A DNA stretch of 64,000 bases from Hyphomicrobiales bacterium (lineage in GTDB: Bacteria > Pseudomonadota > Alphaproteobacteria > Rhizobiales > Rhizobiaceae). Made by a program: the position numbers and the translations under genes. The notes below the pieces were generated by a model, which saw only the letters and a list, made by a program, of their open reading frames with translations, was not told the DNA's origin and made no database searches. Where the stretch lies: contig UBJR01000004.1 in NCBI GenBank assembly GCA_900465675.1, forward strand, positions 62,001 to 126,000, in the 5' to 3' direction. Positions 58,826 through 64,000 of the stretch are shown here, piece after piece; position 1 is the first letter of the stretch, and each line of letters begins with the position of its first letter.

Positions 58826-59482
58826 ATGATTAAGCAGTCGCGATATCCTATGGAGAAAGAAGCAGCGCCACAGGCTATGTTCTGGCGTCCCATTAAATAT
58901 TTTTCGCCAAACATCAATAATGACGAAGACAATCTAGATAAGTACCTTTATCTTTCTTACATCCTCGACAACAACGTCTTTGATCTTAGAGTTTATAGAG
59001 GCCAGCCTCAGTCAACTGTTGCGCTATACATGCCAGAGGACGTCGAGGATTTAGAGCTCATTCTCCATGTTATTATGCAGGTCATGGAAGCTACAACCTT
59101 ACCTCTTAGCTCACTTGCATGGAAGCGAGGCGACGTGTTCGAATACGGGCAGCTTAACCGCGCTCCGAAAGATCGCCTAAGAGAGCCTGAAGCACGCGTC
59201 CTCGCTTTGAAGATAGCTTCTCAGTGCGAGGACTACACCGCTTCGATGGAATTTATCAAAAATCAGGTACCCAACTACTACAGCCTTTCTGCTCTAGACG
59301 AAGAACCGTCGCCGTCTCGTAACCGCGAGAAGAAGTGGCAACAAATTGTTGGGAACGTGCAGTCGCATAGCACTACGCGATACAGTGTCTTTAATCGAGG
59401 CTTGGCGGTATCGACTGAAGACGGGATTCGAGTAACCCGGAAAGGCTTAGACTACCTGAACAGCATTGGTTTTGTATCCTGA
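58826..59482 (+). CDS. Hypothetical protein with possible C-terminal winged-helix segment
   Basis: 218 residues. ATG at 58826 is one base after the previous stop. An earlier in-frame ATG at 58772 lies inside the preceding gene. The N-terminal 120 residues are unrecognised. The last 50 residues (WQQIVGNVQSH, RGLAVSTEDGIRVTRKGLDYL) look like a winged-helix domain, the kind found in restriction and regulatory proteins. It converges on the methyltransferase gene with a 31-base overlap. Function unknown. Confidence 0.6.
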   Translation: MIKQSRYPMEKEAAPQAMFWRPIKYFSPNINNDEDNLDKYLYLSYILDNNVFDLRVYRGQPQSTVALYMPEDVEDLELILHVIMQVMEATTLPLSSLAWKRGDVFEYGQLNRAPKDRLREPEARVLALKIASQCEDYTASMEFIKNQVPNYYSLSALDEEPSPSRNREKKWQQIVGNVQSHSTTRYSVFNRGLAVSTEDGIRVTRKGLDYLNSIGFVS

Positions 59483-60081
59483 TCTGCTTTACCGAAGCGC
59501 GCTTTATAGCCAACCGGTAGCCATTTAAGTTCACTTTTGGGTTCCGCGCCGATTTCCCACACGAACCAAGCGTATGCGGTGGTACCAGATCCTTTTTGCT
59601 CTGCCCCCGACGGGTAAAACGTAATTCTTTCGCTGAAAACCCAAACCCTTGTGGGAGGCGTCCTGTCGAAGATTGTCTTTTGTCTGTTCGCCCCCTCTAA
59701 GAAAGCGAGGCGAAGAAGCATGGCGAACTTCCGCGTCGCTTTTTTCAAACCGACCGATACGAATCCTTCTGCTGCGTTGTAAGGCGGATTCGTAATTATG
59801 TTTTCGACAGATCGTTCTGCCGTGAGAAAATCGATACCCGATTCGCCATAGCCTCGATCGTACAAATCGGATGCTTCAACGCGATGCGAATATGATCTGA
59901 TAACCTCGGCCATCGCCCCATCGCCGCATGCCGGCTCCCACACCGATCCCTCGAATTTTTCATTAAGTAGTAGAGCATGTGTGGCCCACGCCGGCGTGGG
60001 AAAGAAATCGGGTCCACCGAGGTCGGCGAAGCGTTTCAAAGTTGGCTTAAATCCACCATTGAGATTGTAAGTCGCGTCCAT
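59452..60081 (-). CDS. Phage-like class I DNA methyltransferase
   Basis: 209 residues. SAM motif I EPACGDG (49-55), an FFPTP segment before it, and the amino-methyltransferase motif NPPY (98-101). The NPPY tetrad is typical of N6-adenine (or N4-cytosine) DNA methyltransferases; small solitary versions occur in phages and islands. No specificity domain is seen, so target choice is unknown. GAGAGG six bases upstream supports ATG at 60081 over one at 60087. Convergent with the gene at 58826. Confidence 0.78.
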   Translation of the reverse strand: MDATYNLNGGFKPTLKRFADLGGPDFFPTPAWATHALLLNEKFEGSVWEPACGDGAMAEVIRSYSHRVEASDLYDRGYGESGIDFLTAERSVENIITNPPYNAAEGFVSVGLKKATRKFAMLLRLAFLEGANRQKTIFDRTPPTRVWVFSERITFYPSGAEQKGSGTTAYAWFVWEIGAEPKSELKWLPVGYKARFGKADQDTKPMLFR

Positions 60082-60172
60082 AGCCATCCTCTCGTTTGAT
60101 TCGGATCATACCATAATGGAACAAAAAGGGTACACTTGGGCGTCTTGCCTAAGTTAGAGGGACAGACTCGGA

Positions 60173-61219
60173 CTACCCCTCCCGAGGCGCCGCGAACTCA
60201 TGCCACTCCGCCTCGGACCCATGGAACACATTCAAATCGATCTTGCCCTGAACACCCTGGGAAAGCCCCGAACCCGAATACTGCCAGAGCATCCAGCGGC
60301 GGCCGGGATAGACTTGCGCCGGGTGGGCGGCGACGGAGCGGAGCCAGAAGGGGTGGCTCGGGAACTGGCCGCGCAGGTTGTCGCGGTAGAAATCGGGCGC
60401 CGTATAGATGATCGGGCGCTTGCCGTAGTAGCGCTCCAGCTTGTCCATGAAGACCTGCATCTTTTCGACGACGCGTTCGGGTGACGGGCGGCGCTTGCAG
60501 CTGGATTCGCCGTTCCACTCGACGTCGATGACCGGCGGCAGGGCATCGGGATCGCGCGGCACGTTGCGCATGAACCAATCGGCCTGTTCGCCGGCGGTGC
60601 GGCACCAGTAGAAGAAATGATAGGCGCCGCGCTTCATGCCGGCGGCCTTGGCGCGCTGCCAGTTGGTGCGGAACATCGGGTCGAGATGGTCGCCGCCGTC
60701 GGTGGCCTTGATATAGGCGAAGTTGGCGCCCTGGGTTCTGAGCGTCGCCCAGTCGATATTGCCCTGCCAGCGCGAGACATCGACGCCGTGGACGGCGAGC
60801 TTGCGCGGCGAGGCGCGGCCGAAATTGATCGGCTTGGCATCACGGAACTGGTGGGCATAAATGCGCGAGCGGGTGCGCGGGGCGAATGCGGGTTCGGCCA
60901 TCGGCACGGGTGCCGCCATCAGCGCTTCCGGGCGCTCGGCCGGAACCGGGGCGCCGACCACGCGATTGACAGGCTCGAAGGCCTGCGGCTGCGGCACCTG
61001 GCCTGCCCAGGCGAGCTCTTCCTGATGCGGCATGGGGGCTGAGGGCGCGGCCTGCGCATAGACGGGAGCAGCCGGAACCGGGGCGGGCGGTGGTGAAACC
61101 GAGCTCGTCGTTTCCTTCGACACCACACCGGAAACCAGACCCTCGGGGGTCGTGCTGGATGCGCAGCCCGAGATCGTCAGGCAGGCAAGAAAGATCGCAG
61201 GAACAGCCGAAAAGCGCAT
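60173..61219 (-). CDS. GH25 family lysozyme-like lipoprotein
   Basis: 348 residues. The N-terminus MRFSAVPAIFLACLTISGC is a lipoprotein signal with a lipobox (ISGC). A Pro/Ala-rich linker to about residue 125 leads to a GH25 muramidase domain: HGVDVSRWQG (catalytic Asp), AYHFFYWCR, and VIDVEWNGE (Asp and Glu). It should cleave peptidoglycan glycan strands from the outer membrane or periplasm. The start at 61219 is chosen for the signal peptide; an upstream ATG at 61258 exists. Confidence 0.88.
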   Translation of the reverse strand: MRFSAVPAIFLACLTISGCASSTTPEGLVSGVVSKETTSSVSPPPAPVPAAPVYAQAAPSAPMPHQEELAWAGQVPQPQAFEPVNRVVGAPVPAERPEALMAAPVPMAEPAFAPRTRSRIYAHQFRDAKPINFGRASPRKLAVHGVDVSRWQGNIDWATLRTQGANFAYIKATDGGDHLDPMFRTNWQRAKAAGMKRGAYHFFYWCRTAGEQADWFMRNVPRDPDALPPVIDVEWNGESSCKRRPSPERVVEKMQVFMDKLERYYGKRPIIYTAPDFYRDNLRGQFPSHPFWLRSVAAHPAQVYPGRRWMLWQYSGSGLSQGVQGKIDLNVFHGSEAEWHEFAAPREG

Positions 61220-61384
61220 GGAACCCGTACACAACACAGAAAACGACATTGGCTTCATCAGGCCCGAACGGGGCCGGATGAATGGCTAACGGCAGTTTAC
61301 CGGGAAATGTTGAATCCAATCTTTACGCCGGAATTTTCCGGACGGGCGTGTCATTTTCGCACGCAAGCACTTGTTAAAGATACA

Positions 61385-61409
61385 GAAAACCCGGCGTTTC
61401 ACCGCCGGG
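61385..61409 (-). terminator. Terminator of the DUF1328 gene
   Basis: CCCGGCG (61390-61396) pairs with CGCCGGG (61403-61409). Read leftward, it is followed by TTTTCTG. It lies 31 bases after the DUF1328 stop. Confidence 0.85.
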
Positions 61410-61439
61410 CCGGGATGCGATCCTGTTCGTTCATTGCCG

Positions 61440-61601
61440 TCAGCGGCGCATCAAGCGCATGACGAGCGAGACGACGAAGAGAACCAGGAATATGAAGAAA
61501 AGAACCTGCGCGATGGACGCCGAAGCGCCTGCAATGCCGCCGAAGCCGAGCACGCCGGCAATCAGTGCCACGACGAGGAATACCAGAGCGTAATACAGCA
61601 T
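61440..61601 (-). CDS. DUF1328 membrane microprotein
   Basis: 53 residues, translated from the minus strand. Two membrane helices ([17 protein letters not shown], then [16 protein letters not shown]) and a basic end (RLMRR) match the short DUF1328/YtjA family, with the conserved [12 protein letters not shown] turn. An AGGAGATCGCC ribosome binding site precedes the ATG. Function unknown; such proteins are common in proteobacteria. Single gene with its own terminator. Confidence 0.88.
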   Translation of the reverse strand: MLYYALVFLVVALIAGVLGFGGIAGASASIAQVLFFIFLVLFVVSLVMRLMRR

Positions 61602-61702
61602 GGCGATCTCCTAAGCGTTGGACTGACATAATAACGGCCGCCCAAGGACTTAGTTCCATGGGCGGTCGCTTCAGAATTCAGAATGAGATTTCGCGTGAGC
61701 TG

Positions 61703-62242
61703 TCAGCCGAAATTGAAGAGCGCGCGTTCGGCGCGGTCGCCCTGATCGGGCGCCGGCGGCTCGGCGGCATCCAGATAGAACTTGACCGGCGCCGTCAGCA
61801 CGAACCAGACGCAGGCGCCGGCCATGAAGGCGTGTCCAACAGGATCGTCGCTGCCCGCCAGAAACGGCAGGCCGCCCGATACCGAAAGCACCGTCATGCG
61901 CAGCGACCATTCGGCTTCGCGCTTGGAAACGGCGCGGGCGCGGGCCGACTTGTATTGGCGGGCGTCATAGGGGTTGGATTTCTTCAGCCGCACAAGCTTG
62001 CGCAGCGATGGTAGAGCGAGCGCCAGGAGTGCGGCGAGGCTGAGCGCCAGCGGCATGCCCGACAGCCCATACCAGCAGCCTGCCGTCAGAAGCGAGATGA
62101 CGATGAGATTCCAGACCGGCTCCAGCCGTTCCGGCGCCTGGCCGGTGCGGATATGCCATGCCCTGAGCACGCTCGCCGCGCCTTCCAGCAACGGCTCGTC
62201 GATATAACGATTGATCCAGTTCACGCTGATGCGCCCCTTCAT
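61703..62242 (-). CDS. Membrane protein of unknown function
   Basis: 179 residues with four hydrophobic segments and a basic middle (LRKLVRLKKSNPYDARQYKSARARA, in pieces: LRKLVRLKK, SARARAVSKR). Start is uncertain: ATG at 62242, or a GTG at 62224 preceded by AAGGGG, or a GTG at 62266. Lies between the DUF1328 gene and the anti-sigma factor, about 55 bases downstream of the latter on the same strand. No domain recognised. Confidence 0.65.
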   Translation of the reverse strand: MKGRISVNWINRYIDEPLLEGAASVLRAWHIRTGQAPERLEPVWNLIVISLLTAGCWYGLSGMPLALSLAALLALALPSLRKLVRLKKSNPYDARQYKSARARAVSKREAEWSLRMTVLSVSGGLPFLAGSDDPVGHAFMAGACVWFVLTAPVKFYLDAAEPPAPDQGDRAERALFNFG

Positions 62243-62297
62243 TAGGAGAGGCTCAGGCAAAACCACGCAAAATCGGCATGAAGATGGCGAGACGGCC

Positions 62298-63098
62298 TCA
62301 AGCGGTGAGTTTTGGCCTCACCGCATCGGCAATTTCGCGCATCCGATCGACCGGCGCGTGGCCGATCAGCATGAAGGCATGGGTCGCCGTCGACCAGTAG
62401 ATGACGTTCATGCCCTTGCGCCCCTCGATATCGGGCTGCTTCGCCCCCTTGTCGGAGCGGATGATGCAGAGCGCCATCGGCCCGCTCTCCGGATCGAGAT
62501 AGGCGATCTGCGCCAGGGGATGATCGTCATATTCAAGCAGCTGGGCGCGCTTGAAATCGACGCCCGGCAGGGCCACCGTTTCAGGCGAGAGGTTCAGTCC
62601 AAGCTTGCCATCGACGCGGGCGAGCTGCGCGGTCTGGACGTCGGCCGGCGGCACCGGACCAGCCAGCGTATCCGGCGTATAAAGCGCGATATATTCAGCG
62701 ACGACGCTGCGCCACTCACTGCCCTCGTCCCGGCCGATGCTGCGGCCAATACCGAGATAGGCGCGGTCGGCAATGATGCCGACAGCAAGCGATGCGGCGA
62801 GCGCGCCGAAGAGGCCGCGGCGGGTGATGGTGGAGCGCTCCGCGCTCGCAGCCGCAGCGGCGGGCGCCGGGATCGCGGCAAGCATCGCCTCGAGCTTCTG
62901 CTTCGGCGCCTCGTCGAGCAGCGGTGCGAAAGCTTCGCTGAACGGCATGCTGCCATTGGCCAGGAACTCGATGCGGGCAGCCACTTCCTCGTCTTCATTG
63001 GCCAAGGCTTCGATGCGCGCCATGTCCGGCTGCGGCAGTTCGCCGTCAAGAAAGGCGGTCAGCTCTTCGTCGGAAGGCATGCGGATATTGCTGGTCAT
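62298..63098 (-). CDS. Anti-sigma factor
   Basis: 266 residues. N-terminal zinc-less anti-sigma-like domain (DEELTAFLDGELP near residue 9), a single membrane helix near residue 93-111 (RRGLFGALAASLAVGIIADRA, in two parts: LFGALAASLAVG, IIADRA) and a C-terminal extracytoplasmic domain. It would hold the ECF sigma factor encoded upstream until a signal arrives. Its start overlaps the sigma stop by four bases, which confirms the pairing. Confidence 0.87.
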   Translation of the reverse strand: MTSNIRMPSDEELTAFLDGELPQPDMARIEALANEDEEVAARIEFLANGSMPFSEAFAPLLDEAPKQKLEAMLAAIPAPAAAAASAERSTITRRGLFGALAASLAVGIIADRAYLGIGRSIGRDEGSEWRSVVAEYIALYTPDTLAGPVPPADVQTAQLARVDGKLGLNLSPETVALPGVDFKRAQLLEYDDHPLAQIAYLDPESGPMALCIIRSDKGAKQPDIEGRKGMNVIYWSTATHAFMLIGHAPVDRMREIADAVRPKLTA

Positions 63099-63700
63099 GG
63101 GCGCCCTCCTTCGGCTGTTTCGGCGGAGAGCCTGGCGCGGGCGGCGGCAAGGCGGCTCATCACGGTTCCGATCGGTATGTTCAAGATTTCCGCGACCTCA
63201 CGATAGGCGAGCCCTTCGACATAGGCCAGGAAGACGGCGCTGCGCTGGGCCTCCGGCAAGGCATCGACCTTGCGCAGCAACTGGGCGGCGGCGACATGCG
63301 TTTCGGTCGCCCCTGCCCCATCGAAAACCAGGGTTTCCTCGGCATCGGCAAAGCCTTGGCCCTGCCGCACCTTGTTGGCCCTGATCTCGTTCAGCCAGAT
63401 AGAATGGAGGATGGAAAACAGCCAGCGGTCCAGCCGGGTGCCCGGTTCGAACTGGGCGGCGCGCTCAAGCGCCCGCACGCAGGTCTGCTGCACCAGATCC
63501 TCGGCGACATCCCGCTTGCGCGACAGCACGAGACCGTAACGCCAGAGCCGGGAGAGGTGCTCCGTCAGGCCCGTCCTGATATCCGCTTCGCTCGCGATGG
63601 CCGCCTCCGCGCCTGCTGTTTTCGGCGGCGCCGCCGGGGTGACCGGCGACTCCGATTTTTCGCGACTATAGGCAAGAAACGGGGCGTGTGCGACCGCCAT
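63095..63700 (-). CDS. ECF-type RNA polymerase sigma factor
   Basis: 201 residues. Sigma region 2 (about 45-110, with AEDLVQQTCVRALERAAQF and RLDRWLFSILHSIWLN) and region 4 (about 145-195, with LAYVEGLAYREVAEILNIPIGTVMSRL in pieces). AAAGGA precedes the ATG. Directs RNA polymerase to a stress or envelope regulon, controlled by the downstream anti-sigma gene. Which ECF group it belongs to is not determined. Confidence 0.92.
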   Translation of the reverse strand: MAVAHAPFLAYSREKSESPVTPAAPPKTAGAEAAIASEADIRTGLTEHLSRLWRYGLVLSRKRDVAEDLVQQTCVRALERAAQFEPGTRLDRWLFSILHSIWLNEIRANKVRQGQGFADAEETLVFDGAGATETHVAAAQLLRKVDALPEAQRSAVFLAYVEGLAYREVAEILNIPIGTVMSRLAAARARLSAETAEGGRP

Positions 63701-63742
63701 CAGAGCAATCCTTTGCAGCCGGCTTCGCCCATTTGCCGATCC

Positions 63743-64000
63743 TCAGATTTTCGAGGGGTCGATGATCGCGGCGTTCAGATCCTGGTATTCTTCGCAATCC
63801 GTGCCGCAGATCGTCTTGATCGTTGCCAGCTGGTCCTTGGCCATGTCGAGCTGGCCCTTGATGACATAGGCTTCGCCGAGATATTCGCGGACCTTCGCAT
63901 ATTGCGGATCGAGCTTCACCGACTGCAGGTAATAGGAAATGCCCTCGTCGGTGCGGCCGAGCTTGCGGGTGGCATAGCCGCGGTAGTTCAGGACTTCGGC
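63743..64000 (-). CDS. TPR-containing protein, cut by the right edge
   Basis: The last 85 residues are visible, in frame to the window edge and ending with TGA at 63743-63745. The segment LNYRGYATRKLGRTDEGISYY, then PQYAKVREYLGEAYVIKGQLDMA, is a run of tetratricopeptide-type helices (given in pieces), and two cysteines near the end (ICGTDCEEY) are seen. It lies 42 bases upstream of the sigma gene on the same strand and probably belongs to the same unit. The start is outside the window. Confidence 0.75.
   Translation of the reverse strand, partial: AEVLNYRGYATRKLGRTDEGISYYLQSVKLDPQYAKVREYLGEAYVIKGQLDMAKDQLATIKTICGTDCEEYQDLNAAIIDPSKI

Noticed and set aside
58325..60172. Searched for a direct repeat of the tRNA-Gln 3' end as an attachment site at the far side of the cassette
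   Set aside because: No convincing copy of the T-arm/acceptor sequence was seen downstream within the window, so no attachment site is called.

Overview
The window reads as chromosomal DNA of an alphaproteobacterium of the Rhizobiaceae (Rhizobium/Agrobacterium group). Supporting points are the high-GC codon use, a plant-like class II GshA, the short HisG plus HisZ arrangement next to HisS, a CIRCE-controlled groESL operon, a DUF1127 protein, tandem YkuD L,D-transpeptidases, and three long palindromic intergenic elements of the RIME type. Assignments come from reading sequence and motifs only; no database search was run.

Layout. 1-9.1 kb: end of a small membrane protein gene, a lipoprotein, ileS with a hairpin-rich leader, a divergent MFS transporter, a palindromic repeat, ribF, a HAD-IIA hydrolase and a chromate transporter. 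9.2-13.9 kb: CIRCE-groES-groEL, an AT-rich gap, an unknown protein, a GST and a DoxX protein, with clear terminators. 13.9-17.4 kb: hisS-hisZ-hisG on the minus strand with a 150-bp palindromic element between hisS and hisZ. 17.5-20.3 kb: accessory-looking stretch with a RelBE-like toxin-antitoxin pair, an unknown Rossmann-like protein, a BrnTA pair and two secreted Met/His-rich proteins that probably bind copper. 20.4-22.8 kb: three-gene Tad-type pseudopilin/VWA operon.

22.8-38.4 kb: metabolic and envelope genes (aldo/keto reductase, HAD hydrolase, tag, two L,D-transpeptidases, PEP mutase-family enzyme, LpxQ-like outer-membrane barrel), then glycolate oxidase glcDEF with a palindromic element between glcE and glcF, a LysR regulator with a ureohydrolase, and a LysR regulator with a divergent adenosylhomocysteinase-like protein. 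38.4-51.4 kb: NUDIX, pit, rsmE, gshA, DUF937 and DUF1127 proteins, two LysR and one TetR regulators, a dienelactone hydrolase, MAPEG, SDR and guaB.

51.6-52.5 kb is an AT-richer insertion carrying a DUF6602-like, nuclease-fold candidate beside guaB. 52.6-58.1 kb has an MBL-fold enzyme, a DHA2 transporter, a VOC protein, and a ppx-rlmE operon. A tRNA-Gln(CTG) at 58.25 kb is followed by a small AT-richer cassette of two unknown genes and a phage-like DNA methyltransferase. The window ends with a GH25 lysozyme lipoprotein, a DUF1328 microprotein, an ECF sigma/anti-sigma pair and a TPR protein cut by the right edge.

Most of the window is ordinary core chromosome. The best candidates for something new are the tRNA-Gln cassette, the DUF6602 insertion, the truncated SAHH-like enzyme near a ureohydrolase with an altered metal site, and the double toxin-antitoxin cluster.
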